Source of the DNA: an uncultured Anaerococcus sp. | GTDB taxonomy: Bacteria; Bacillota_A; Clostridia; Tissierellales; Peptoniphilaceae | DNA: 6,211 bases | Direction of reading: 5' to 3' | Assembly (NCBI GenBank): GCA_945916625.1 | Contig: CAMEGY010000062.1 | Span: 1 to 6,211, forward strand | Shown: one piece after another, positions 1 through 5,869 of the stretch | Position numbering within the stretch: position 1 is the first letter of the stretch | Layout: every line of letters starts with the position of its first letter | The notes under the pieces: generated by a model | Databases searched by the model: none | What the model was told of the DNA's origin: nothing | The model's input: the letters and a program-made list of their open reading frames with translations, nothing else | Program-made: the position numbers and the translations under genes

Positions 1-863
1 ATGGCTGCTACTACCATGTATAACAATAGACTTATAATGATCATTAGGAAAATTTCTCCCACCATTACAAAGCTTGATTTATCAAGACTTAGGTCGATTT
101 TTAACATATCAAAAAGGCCCTTGGATTTGATTACAAAATAGGAAATTATTCCTAAAACAATATAGATTAGGGAGTGGACTATGATTGCTAGGAAGTTTCC
201 TAAGATTTTGCCTGCAAAATAGTCTTTAGCCGATACAGATGAGAAGATAAATTCAATCATCTTTGAGCCTTTTTCTGTTGCAATATCAACAACAAGGATA
301 TTTGAATACATGATTAGCATAAAATACATAAACATGAGGAGGATAAAATATGAAGCGTAGATCATAAGGCTCTTGCCCTCATCAATTTGATTTATCTTGA
401 CATAAGGCTCTCTTGTCATAAAGCTTTCCTCTTCTAGGCTAAGGCCAGCATTTTCTAGGTTGATCCTTTTTTGAATCTCATCTGCAATTTTTGGAAGTGA
501 TGTTAGGGCATCAGCATCCATAGTTTTGGTATTTATAATGAGCCTTACCCTGGCACTTTCTATCCATATTTTTCCGTAAGATTCTATGTCTTGCTTATCA
601 AGGTTTTCTTTAGCCTCTTCTTCTGTCACAAAGACAAATTGATTTTCTAAATCCTTTAGATATGGCTCTATAGAATTATCTATCACAAGATTGTACTTGC
701 CACCTTCTGTCCCAAGTTTTTTGGCATCTGACTTTTCTAGGAAATAATTAATCCCAACAGGCACTAGCATCACAAGGATTGGTACGACTACCATGGCCCA
801 GAAAGCGACTGATTTCATTTGCCTTTTAAAAGAATCTAAGGCTACTATTAATTTTCTATTCAT
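1..863 (-). CDS. NatB-like ABC-2 transporter permease, C-terminus cut off by window edge
   Basis: This is the membrane subunit of an ABC exporter, partnered with the ATPase encoded just upstream. The reading frame is open from ATG at 863 to the window edge, giving 287 codons; the family usually has about 400 residues, so roughly the last quarter is missing. Residues 19-41 form a first membrane helix after a short cytoplasmic N-terminus. Residues 42-160 are a polar domain expected outside the membrane, 166-192 a second helix, 222-245 a third, and 268-287 the start of a fourth. Between helices two and three lies the hallmark loop (about 194-221), with ATEKGSKMIEFIFSSV and AGKILG, matching the E-K-x-S-x-x-x-E-x-x-x-S-S-V pattern of ABC2_membrane_3/NatB permeases that contacts the ATPase. 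The start overlaps the ATPase stop by 8 nt, so translation is probably coupled. The substrate cannot be read from sequence; sodium, drugs or peptides are all possible for this family. Confidence 0.9.
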   Translation of the reverse strand, partial: MNRKLIVALDSFKRQMKSVAFWAMVVVPILVMLVPVGINYFLEKSDAKKLGTEGGKYNLVIDNSIEPYLKDLENQFVFVTEEEAKENLDKQDIESYGKIWIESARVRLIINTKTMDADALTSLPKIADEIQKRINLENAGLSLEEESFMTREPYVKINQIDEGKSLMIYASYFILLMFMYFMLIMYSNILVVDIATEKGSKMIEFIFSSVSAKDYFAGKILGNFLAIIVHSLIYIVLGIISYFVIKSKGLFDMLKIDLSLDKSSFVMVGEIFLMIIISLLLYMVVAA

Positions 864-1740
864 TATCTTCCACCTTCCTTGCAAAAATTTCGTTTAGACT
901 TGGGGGCTCTTGGCTAAACATTGAGATAAAGCCGAGTTTTTCTACAAGTTTGTCGAAAATTTCTTTACCTTGGTTTTCATCTTCTAACCTTATTGTCCAA
1001 AGATTTCCATCTTTTTTAATATCAAATCCAAGAAAAATCTCAGCTAAGTCCGCCTCAGTCCTTACTCTCACCAAATCTTTTTCGTAAGAATTTCTAATCT
1101 CAGCTGGCGAACCATTTAGGACTATATTCCCATTTTTAAGCATGATTAACCTGTCGCAAAGGTATTCGACATTTTCCATATTGTGGGAGGAAAATAAAAT
1201 CGTAGTCCCTTCGGCGTTGATTTCCTTGATTATCCCCATCAAAAGATTGGCGTTGTAAGGGTCAAGGCCTGAAAAGGGTTCGTCTAAGATTAAAAATTCA
1301 GGCTTATAGATTAGACTTGCCAAAAGCTGAACCTTCTGCTGGTTTCCCTTTGATAGGGATTTGATTTTGTCATCCAAAGTCCCCTTTATTTCAAAACGAT
1401 CAAAGTAAGACTCTAGGGTCTGGTCGTCCAGATTTTTCATTTGATTTAGCCTTGCAAAATATTTTATCTCTTCCCTAATGGTTTTCTTTGGCGAAAGCGA
1501 ACGCTCCTCTGGAAGAAAGCCTATTTTTTCAAGGGGAACTTTACTCATTTTCTCCCCTTCATAGAGGATTTGTCCATCAAAGTGGTCGTAGAAATTCATC
1601 ATGGAGCGAAAAAGCGTAGACTTGCCCGCCCCGTTTTGGCCAATCACACCAAAAAGTTCACCTTTTTTGACCTCAAAAGTTACGTCATCGAGAGCCTTTA
1701 GGTCTCCAAAATTTTTAGATAAGTTTTTTATTTCAATCAT
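856..1740 (-). CDS. NatA-like ABC transporter ATP-binding protein
   Basis: This is the cytoplasmic ATPase that powers the adjacent NatB-like permease. It is 294 residues, the normal length for a NatA/YhaQ-type subunit. Visible motifs are Walker A GQNGAGKST (34-42), the ABC signature LSKGNQQKV (129-137), Walker B FLILDEP (149-155) with catalytic E154, the D-loop SGLD (157-160), and the switch histidine H186 in SSHN. At the Q-loop position it has GFLPEERSLSPK (74-85), the LPEER variant seen in this subfamily, so the absent glutamine is not a defect. Residues from about 222 to the end form the C-terminal accessory domain (DUF4162-like) ending in SLNEIFARKV, typical of ATPases paired with ABC-2 permeases. 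Its ATG overlaps the stop of the DUF3169 gene as ATGA (4 nt), and its stop overlaps the permease start, so it sits in the middle of a translationally coupled operon. Confidence 0.96.
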   Translation of the reverse strand: MIEIKNLSKNFGDLKALDDVTFEVKKGELFGVIGQNGAGKSTLFRSMMNFYDHFDGQILYEGEKMSKVPLEKIGFLPEERSLSPKKTIREEIKYFARLNQMKNLDDQTLESYFDRFEIKGTLDDKIKSLSKGNQQKVQLLASLIYKPEFLILDEPFSGLDPYNANLLMGIIKEINAEGTTILFSSHNMENVEYLCDRLIMLKNGNIVLNGSPAEIRNSYEKDLVRVRTEADLAEIFLGFDIKKDGNLWTIRLEDENQGKEIFDKLVEKLGFISMFSQEPPSLNEIFARKVEDNE

Positions 1741-2459
1741 GATTTCTCTCCTGCGAATCCGTTTGTCAAAATCCCAATTAAGGTTGGTACTAAAACAATA
1801 AGAGCTATTATTGGACTTATATCTTCATAAAGTGCTGAACAAAATAGGATAATGATAATCACTAATTGACACATTATCATCCTCTTAAAAGCAAGGTAGC
1901 CTTTTTTGTAGTATTTTAGCTTGTCCCTCTCATCAGATTCAGCCATAAATTTACTTTCAAAAAAGAAATCAAATACATCGGTTTTTCTTTCTGGCTCAAT
2001 TTTTCTTACAAGTTTATAAGTTAGGTAAGATATGATTGAATTTATAGCTGTAAATACAAATAGAATTACAAGTATAGTTAAAGTGTTTTTTAATGGGTCA
2101 GAACTTTTTTTCATTTCGTTATAAATAATTATGATAAGAGACAAAAGGGTGAATAATCCAGCATCTCTCATGGCATTGGCATAGTCTATATATTTTGTTT
2201 CTATAAAACCATCTTCCCTAAGTCCTTCTTCAACTTCTTTTTTAGCTTTAAGATAAAAATATAGACCAAGAACTGCGAAAAGACTGCAAAGTCCAATAAT
2301 TAATGCCAAAGCATTTTTACCTAGGAAACTAGAAAGTACTTCAATAAGCCCGCCTATATTTAATTTATCAAAAATAAAACCTAATCCAAAACCAACTAGC
2401 AATCCAATACCAACCATATAAAGAACACTAGCTAGGATAGTTTTCTTATTTTTCTTCAT
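1737..2459 (-). CDS. DUF3169 family multipass membrane protein
   Basis: This 240-residue integral membrane protein resembles DUF3169, a Firmicutes family of unknown function often found beside a small Xre-type regulator. The start is placed at ATG 2459, preceded by GGAGG with 6-nt spacing. An earlier in-frame ATG at 2498 lies inside the regulator gene without a comparable site and would add an unlikely WILMKFLDWRKV segment. Likely membrane helices are at about residues 9-30, 50-70, 99-113, 125-147, 194-210 and 215-233, with a basic MKKNKK N-terminus. The cytoplasmic segment 150-192 carries ESKFMAESDERDKLKYYKKGYLAF, whose DERDK..YKKGY core is the most family-like part. The gene overlaps the regulator by 14 nt and the ATPase by 4 nt. 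It could be an accessory subunit of the ABC exporter or a membrane sensor; neither role is shown by the sequence. Confidence 0.85.
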   Translation of the reverse strand: MKKNKKTILASVLYMVGIGLLVGFGLGFIFDKLNIGGLIEVLSSFLGKNALALIIGLCSLFAVLGLYFYLKAKKEVEEGLREDGFIETKYIDYANAMRDAGLFTLLSLIIIIYNEMKKSSDPLKNTLTILVILFVFTAINSIISYLTYKLVRKIEPERKTDVFDFFFESKFMAESDERDKLKYYKKGYLAFKRMIMCQLVIIIILFCSALYEDISPIIALIVLVPTLIGILTNGFAGEKS

Positions 2460-2661
2460 TACTTTCCTCCAATCTAAAAATTTCATTAATATCCACACCT
2501 AAAACCTGGGCAATTGCAAGGGCCACGGTTACAGATGGGTTGTAATCTCCTCTTTCTATTAGGCTTATGGTTTGGCGGCTGACTCCGACGAGCCCTCCAA
2601 GGTCTGCTTGGTTATAGCCTGCCTTTTTTCTAAAGTCGGCCAAGTTATTAACTAATTCCAT
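2446..2661 (-). CDS. Small Xre/Cro-C1-type helix-turn-helix transcriptional regulator
   Basis: This is a 71-residue DNA-binding protein made almost entirely of one HTH_3 domain, first gene of the ABC operon. The domain spans about residues 6-64. A first helix (LADFRKKAG) is followed by QADLGGLVGV as the scaffold helix and SRQTISLIERG (28-38) as the recognition helix, then the conserved DYNPSVTVALAIAQVLGVDINEIF. No ligand or dimerisation domain is attached, as is typical of this short subgroup, which binds DNA as a dimer. The start at ATG 2661 is chosen because GGAGG stands 4 nt ahead of it; the frame extends to a TTG at 2688, but that lies inside the putative operator near the transcription start. 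The stop overlaps the DUF3169 start by 14 nt. Two dyads in its own promoter make autorepression the likely mode of control (inference). Confidence 0.95.
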   Translation of the reverse strand: MELVNNLADFRKKAGYNQADLGGLVGVSRQTISLIERGDYNPSVTVALAIAQVLGVDINEIFRLEESNEEK

Positions 2662-2681
2662 CCGCCCTCCTTTCAAAATAA

Positions 2682-2701
2682 TTGACAACTATTCTTGTCA
2701 T
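2682..2701. promoter_or_regulatory. Putative operator O1 (dyad over the transcription start)
   Basis: Imperfect palindrome TTGACAA-N6-TTGTCAT, 13 of 14 arm bases symmetric. It lies just downstream of the -10 box of the leftward promoter and covers the predicted transcription start near 2696. It shares the 13-bp direct repeat ATAATTGACAACT with the second dyad. A repressor bound here would block promoter opening or clearance. That the binder is the adjacent Xre regulator is inference from position. Confidence 0.65.
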
Positions 2702-2702
2702 T

Positions 2703-2731
2703 ATTATATAATTGACAACTTTATTTGTCAA
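2703..2731 (-). promoter_or_regulatory. Sigma-A promoter of the regulator/DUF3169/ABC operon
   Basis: On the minus strand, TTGACA (2731-2726) is followed after exactly 17 nt by TATAAT (2708-2703). Both hexamers are perfect consensus. Transcription should start near 2696, giving a leader of about 35 nt before the regulator ATG at 2661. The promoter is framed by two dyads, so a strong promoter held down by a repressor is the likely design. Confidence 0.88.
2712..2731. promoter_or_regulatory. Putative operator O2 (perfect dyad over the -35 box)
   Basis: Perfect palindrome TTGACAA-N6-TTGTCAA. Its right arm, read on the minus strand, is the -35 hexamer of the leftward promoter, and the rest fills most of the spacer. 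Its centre is exactly 30 bp from that of O1, close to three helical turns, so dimers on both sites would lie on the same DNA face and could cooperate. Confidence 0.7.
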
Positions 2732-2807
2732 CATTTACTTAAAATATTTTTTAATAAGTTTTTAGAAATTTTTATGAAAATTCATTGCATAAGGAAATAA
2801 GAGCTTG

Positions 2808-2823
2808 ATTTTAATATTAAAAT
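2808..2823. repeat. 16-bp perfect AT palindrome
   Basis: ATTTTAATATTAAAAT is its own reverse complement. It sits between two divergent promoters and could be a regulator site, but such AT-only palindromes also arise by chance in DNA of this composition. Confidence 0.35.
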
Positions 2824-2844
2824 AGGATTACTTAGGAGATATGC

Positions 2845-2888
2845 TGCATAAATTATGAATAAATAGAAAAATTCACATTTTTTATGCA
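2845..2888. repeat. Inverted repeat TGCATAAA / TTTATGCA upstream of the DUF554 promoter
   Basis: The arms are 8 bp each (2845-2852 and 2881-2888), separated by 28 bp. The right arm occupies the position of the weak -35 element of the DUF554 promoter. A further direct copy of the heptamer TGCATAA lies at 2786-2792. This could be a binding site for an unknown regulator; chance cannot be excluded. Confidence 0.3.
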
Positions 2889-2911
2889 TTTTTTGCTTTT
2901 TCATATATAAT
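2883..2911 (+). promoter_or_regulatory. Probable promoter of the DUF554 gene
   Basis: A perfect TATAAT stands at 2906-2911. Seventeen bases upstream there is only a poor -35 (TATGCA, 2883-2888; TTATGC with an 18-nt spacer is an alternative). Transcription would start near 2918, leaving a leader of about 26 nt. The ribosome site AGGAG (2933-2937) stands 6 nt before the ATG. Confidence 0.5.
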
Positions 2912-2943
2912 ATAAGTAAGAATATATTTTTTAGGAGAAGCTT

Positions 2944-3627
2944 ATGTTAGGAGTTGCTATAAATGCTCTCGCGGTTTTATTATCAGGCCTTATCGGCCAC
3001 AAACTTGCTCATTACATAGAACCTTGCTACAAAGACGCAATCATGAAGTTCTTACCGCTTACAATCATAGTTATAGGTATAGAATCCGCTCTCAAAGGCG
3101 ATATGATGATTGTTCTAATTTCAATAATAATCGGGGTTGTGATAGGTGAATATTTTGACCTAGAAGGCAAACTCAATAATTTTGCCAACTTACTTAAAGA
3201 TAAATTTATGAAAGATTCGGATAGTGACTTTGCCACAGGCTTTGTATCAGGCACCCTTATTTTTTGTGTAGGATCTTTCGGGATTTTGGGAGCAATCGAG
3301 GCAGGAGTTAATGGCGACATTTCCCTTTTAATCACAAAGGCAGTCCTCGATAGCTTGTCATCACTCTTCCTATCAACAACTCTGGGCCTTGGAGTTGCCT
3401 GTTCTGCTGGGGTTATCTTTCTTTATGAAGGCTTGATTACAATCCTTGCAGGCTTCCTCGCGCCGATTTTAAGTCCTGAAATCTTAGCAAATATTTCTGG
3501 AGTCGGCGGAATTACCATAATTGCAATAGGTCTTTCTATGCTGGATTTGGTCAAGTTCAAGCTTGTAAACTCCCTACCGGCCATTGTAATTCCTGTTATA
3601 ATCGGTCTAATTATGAATTTATTATAG
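2944..3627 (+). CDS. DUF554 family (YdfK/YqgA-like) membrane protein
   Basis: This 227-residue, strongly hydrophobic protein belongs to DUF554, a widespread inner-membrane family without an established biochemical function, predicted to be a transporter. Length is normal for the family. About six to seven membrane helices are expected: the N-terminal helix at 2-20, then about 34-50, 54-70, 97-118, 138-160, 161-178 and 186-227 (probably two). Family-typical motifs are FCVGSFGILGAIEAGVNGD (107-125), KAVLDSLSSLFLSTTLGLGV (132-151), YEGLITILAG (161-170), GVGGITIIAIGLSML (186-200) and NSLPAI (209-214). Residues 71-96 form a charged cytoplasmic or external loop. The start is ATG 2944 with AGGAG 6 nt upstream. 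It is a single-gene unit: its own promoter precedes it and a strong terminator follows 3 nt after the TAG stop. No substrate can be assigned. Confidence 0.92.
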   Translation: MLGVAINALAVLLSGLIGHKLAHYIEPCYKDAIMKFLPLTIIVIGIESALKGDMMIVLISIIIGVVIGEYFDLEGKLNNFANLLKDKFMKDSDSDFATGFVSGTLIFCVGSFGILGAIEAGVNGDISLLITKAVLDSLSSLFLSTTLGLGVACSAGVIFLYEGLITILAGFLAPILSPEILANISGVGGITIIAIGLSMLDLVKFKLVNSLPAIVIPVIIGLIMNLL

Positions 3628-3629
3628 AA

Positions 3630-3655
3630 AAAAATCCTCCGCCTGGAGGATTTTT
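3630..3655. terminator. Bidirectional intrinsic terminator between convergent genes
   Basis: AAAAATCCTCC pairs with GGAGGATTTTT around a 4-nt loop (GCCT), an 11-bp stem with T-runs on the exit side in both directions. It begins 3 nt after the DUF554 stop and ends 4 nt before the stop of the leftward GNAT-like gene, so it serves both transcription units. Confidence 0.93.
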
Positions 3656-3658
3656 CAT

Positions 3659-4519
3659 TTATAATTTATAGTAGAAATAGGTATCAAGTTTTTGAAAATC
3701 ATTAGCTAGAGCACTTTCTAGCTCTATTTGTTTATCAACTTCTACAAAATATTTTATAGTAGCAACTTTTCCAAATTCATCAATAATCGAATTTGCCATA
3801 GCCTTTAAAAGCTTGTCGCAAACCTTTAATTTCTCTTCATTTTCATCCACAAAAACCCCAAAGATTTCGCCCTTACAAGGATTTACTCCGTAGATTTTGA
3901 CAAGGAGGCTTGCTACAAACTCATCTTTTTCTTCTATCACAAAGATCCTAAACTTATCAAAGTCTCTCAAAAGATTTTTGCTGTTATAATACATATCTTT
4001 GGCAAAATGATCGTGGAATGGTTCGTACTTCGGAAAATCTTCTTTAGCTAAGACTTTTACGCCTCCCATTTCTCTTGGGATTTTTCTAATATTTTTTGCT
4101 TCTAGGACATGTGAATGCTCTATGATTTGAGTATTTTTCTTAAAATAAGCTTCATCATTTAGCCAGCAAGTGTGAGATAAACCGAGGTTTAGACTGTAAT
4201 CTTCACGGATATTTTTTATATAAGAAATAAGCTTTTCAAAAACTTTTATATCCTTATTTTTTATAAGAAGAAAGGTTAGTTGGATGTATTTTTCGTCCTC
4301 GTCCCAAAAATAAGTCACTAGACCTAAAATCTCGTCTTTTTCTTCTGCCACAAGTGTTTCAGTTGCCATAAATTCTATAGAATACTCAAGCTCCCTAAAA
4401 ATGTCAGAAATTTTTGTAAATCTTGGATAAGAAAAATGAGCCTCATCCTTTATGGCAAGGTCTAAAAGTCCTCGTACTTTACCAAGGTCAGGCCTTTCTA
4501 AAGGGCGGATTTTTGTCAA
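3659..4519 (-). CDS. Two-lobed GNAT-like protein coupled to glutamate dehydrogenase
   Basis: This 286-residue soluble protein looks like a tandem GNAT-fold protein. The N-lobe (1 to about 138) opens with TKIRPLERPDLGKVRGLLDLA, a usual first strand and helix of GNAT acetyltransferases. A second lobe runs from about 147 to 286. In both lobes the segment that should hold the acetyl-CoA loop (R/Q-x-x-G-x-G/A) lacks the glycines: LLIKNKDIKVFEKLI in the N-lobe (about 84-98) and FVDENEEKLKVCDKLLKA in the C-lobe (about 223-240). Catalysis is therefore uncertain. The start is set at TTG 4519: the TTG forms a TTGA overlap with the dehydrogenase stop and GGGGGAG lies just ahead. The frame extends to ATG 4591, but that would add a lysine-rich 24-residue tail read from inside the dehydrogenase gene. 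It is the last gene of the unit before the shared terminator. Substrate and function are unknown. Confidence 0.72.
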   Translation of the reverse strand: MTKIRPLERPDLGKVRGLLDLAIKDEAHFSYPRFTKISDIFRELEYSIEFMATETLVAEEKDEILGLVTYFWDEDEKYIQLTFLLIKNKDIKVFEKLISYIKNIREDYSLNLGLSHTCWLNDEAYFKKNTQIIEHSHVLEAKNIRKIPREMGGVKVLAKEDFPKYEPFHDHFAKDMYYNSKNLLRDFDKFRIFVIEEKDEFVASLLVKIYGVNPCKGEIFGVFVDENEEKLKVCDKLLKAMANSIIDEFGKVATIKYFVEVDKQIELESALANDFQKLDTYFYYKL

Positions 4520-5784
4520 ATTCTCCCCCTTAGCCTTAGGGCTTTTTCTATCCTTGTTAGGCTTAGAATGAAGGCTGCTTGTCTTAAGCAAACCCCATAG
4601 TCATCAGAAGTTTCGAAGACTTGATCAATTGCCCTTGCCATATCCTTTTCTTGTTTGTTCCTAACTTCTTCCTCTGCCCAGAATGACCCCGTCATATTTT
4701 GGATCCATTCGTAGTGGCTTACCAAAACTCCCCCAGAATTTGCTAGGATATCAGGTATTATAGGGATGTTTTTTTCATTTAAAATAGCTTCTCCTCTTTC
4801 TGTGACAGGGCCATTTGCAGCTTCTACTACAAGTTTTGCTTTTATAGAATCCGCATTTATTTCGTCAATTACATTTTCCATAGCAGCAGGGATTAAAATG
4901 TCACAATCTAGGGTAAAAAATTCTTCATTGGAAATTTTCTTTGCGTCAATATTTAAGGCAGAGCCCGTAGACTCTCTTGCCTTTTCAAGGGCATCTGGAT
5001 TTAGGCCATTTGCGTCATAGATAGCTGATGAACCAGCCTCTGCGTTTCTATCTCTTGCATTTAAGGCAATCAATTTTGCTCCATCTGCTACTAAGTATTT
5101 TGCAGCAAAAGATCCAACATTACCAAAACCCTGGAGGGCGAAAGTAGCACCTTCTAGACTCTTTCCTTCTTTTTCGTAGTATCTTTTGATTGTAAGATAG
5201 ACACCAAAGCCTGTAGCTTCAGTTCTTCCAAGAGAACCTCCCATATCAACAGATTTGCCCGTGAAGGTTGCAAAATCGTTCTTGCCTCCATTTATTGCTA
5301 TATATTCGTCTGTAAAATACCCCATAATTTGGGCGTTGGTATTTACATCTGGAGCTGGAATGTCAATTCTTGGTCCTAGGTAATTGTTCATAGACCTTAC
5401 AAAACCACGAGAAAGGCTTTCTAGTTCCCTTTCTGACAGACTCTTAGGATCTACAATTACTCCTCCCTTGCCACCTCCAAGTGGTAGATTAAGTAAGGCA
5501 ACTTTTAGACTCATAAGGGTCGATAGGACTTTTACCTCATCATAGGTCACAGTTTCGTGGAAACGAACTCCTCCCTTGGCTGGTCCTAGGGCAGTGGAAT
5601 GAGCCGACCTAAAGGCCTTGAAACTTTTCACAGATCCGTCGTCCATTTTAACTGGTATATTTGTTTCAATTACCCTTTCAGGTTCTTTTATAACTTGGTA
5701 AAAGGATTCGGAAAATCCCGCCTTATCGCAGGCTTTTTTTATTTTTTCTTGCAGGTTTATAAATTCTTGGTAAGCTGTTGTCAT
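4516..5784 (-). CDS. gdhA: Glutamate dehydrogenase (Glu/Leu/Phe/Val dehydrogenase family)
   Basis: This enzyme interconverts glutamate and 2-oxoglutarate plus ammonium with NAD(P), in the cytoplasm and normally as a hexamer. At 422 residues it has the usual length. The substrate domain holds K70 in GPAKGGVRFH, K94 in MSLKVALLNLP, K106 in LGGGKGGV and catalytic D146 in PAPDVNTN. Their spacing (24, 12, 40) equals that of the well-studied clostridial enzyme (K89, K113, K125, D165). The Rossmann domain has GFGNVG (219-224), IPAAMENVI (298-306), EAANGP (321-326) and NSGGVLVSHYEW (349-360). At the end of the second Rossmann strand it reads LNARDR (241-246), with alanine-arginine where NAD-preferring relatives tend to have an acidic residue, so NADP use is possible. 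ATG 5784 is preceded by AGAAGG with 4-nt spacing. The TGA stop overlaps the downstream GNAT-like start. In amino-acid-fermenting anaerobes it is a catabolic entry point. Confidence 0.97.
   Translation of the reverse strand: MTTAYQEFINLQEKIKKACDKAGFSESFYQVIKEPERVIETNIPVKMDDGSVKSFKAFRSAHSTALGPAKGGVRFHETVTYDEVKVLSTLMSLKVALLNLPLGGGKGGVIVDPKSLSERELESLSRGFVRSMNNYLGPRIDIPAPDVNTNAQIMGYFTDEYIAINGGKNDFATFTGKSVDMGGSLGRTEATGFGVYLTIKRYYEKEGKSLEGATFALQGFGNVGSFAAKYLVADGAKLIALNARDRNAEAGSSAIYDANGLNPDALEKARESTGSALNIDAKKISNEEFFTLDCDILIPAAMENVIDEINADSIKAKLVVEAANGPVTERGEAILNEKNIPIIPDILANSGGVLVSHYEWIQNMTGSFWAEEEVRNKQEKDMARAIDQVFETSDDYGVCLRQAAFILSLTRIEKALRLRGRI
4523..4529 (-). promoter_or_regulatory. Ribosome binding site that decides the TTG start of the GNAT-like gene
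   Basis: GGGGGAG on the minus strand ends 3 nt before the TTG at 4519; pairing through the G-run gives about 5-nt spacing. It lies inside the final codons of glutamate dehydrogenase. With the TTGA stop-start overlap it supports re-initiation by ribosomes finishing the dehydrogenase. Confidence 0.65.
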
Positions 5785-5821
5785 ATTGCCTTCTTTCTTT
5801 ATTTTAACTTACTTTAGGAGT

Positions 5822-5850
5822 ATTATACGTCAATTTTCTCCACAAAAAAA
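5822..5850 (-). promoter_or_regulatory. Probable promoter of the glutamate dehydrogenase/GNAT-like unit
   Basis: A perfect TATAAT (5827-5822, minus strand) stands 38 nt before the dehydrogenase ATG. The position 17 nt upstream is only a T-run (5850-5845), so the -35 is weak and coincides with the T-tract of the preceding terminator. A TTGACG directly abuts the TATAAT and is too close to be its -35. The promoter may need an activator or lean on its near-perfect -10. Confidence 0.5.
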
Positions 5851-5869
5851 CTGACAGTGCGTCAGTTTT
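5844..5869 (-). terminator. Intrinsic terminator of the activase-related gene
   Basis: On the minus strand AAAACTGAC (5869-5861) pairs with GTCAGTTTT (5855-5847) around the 5-nt loop GCACT, followed by three more T, so the T-run totals seven. It begins 8 nt after the TAA stop of the activase-related gene and separates that gene from glutamate dehydrogenase. The stem is A/T-rich outside its CTGAC core, so some read-through is possible. Confidence 0.85.

Larger units (their letters stand above)
2732..2905. other. AT-rich intergenic region with no gene seen
   Basis: This stretch separates the leftward ABC operon promoter from the rightward DUF554 promoter. I see no convincing open frame or RNA gene. 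It holds a 16-bp perfect AT palindrome (2808-2823). It also holds two direct copies of TGCATAA (2786-2792, 2845-2851); an inverted copy lies at 2882-2888. Confidence 0.5.

Noticed and set aside
1601..1801. Plus-strand open frame of 66 codons
   Set aside because: It is antisense to the conserved Walker A region of the ABC ATPase and has no family resemblance.
2460..2498. Upstream ATG giving a 253-residue DUF3169 protein
   Set aside because: It lies within the regulator gene without a ribosome site; the ATG at 2459 has GGAGG 6 nt ahead and yields the usual basic N-terminus.
2662..2688. TTG-started extension of the HTH regulator by nine residues
   Set aside because: The TTG lies in operator O1 close to the predicted transcription start with no ribosome site, while ATG 2661 has GGAGG at good spacing.
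2841..2858. Five-codon leader peptide candidate with AGGAG just ahead
   Set aside because: The spacing to the ATG is only 2 nt, no promoter precedes it and no attenuator follows.
3027..3335. Minus-strand open frame of 102 codons
   Set aside because: It is antisense to the DUF554 gene, proline- and serine-rich, and lacks a ribosome site.
4520..4591. ATG-started 310-residue version of the GNAT-like protein
   Set aside because: The extra 24 residues are low-complexity and basic, read antiphase from the end of glutamate dehydrogenase; the TTG start has both a ribosome site and a TTGA overlap.
4766..5020. Plus-strand open frame of 84 codons
   Set aside because: It is a shadow antisense to the well-conserved Rossmann part of glutamate dehydrogenase.
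5599..5817. Plus-strand open frame of 72 codons
   Set aside because: It is antisense to the 5' end of glutamate dehydrogenase, and its phenylalanine-rich tail merely reflects the AT-rich leader.
5828..5833. TTGACG as -35 box of the dehydrogenase promoter
   Set aside because: It abuts the TATAAT with no spacer, and no reasonable -10 lies 16-18 nt downstream of it.
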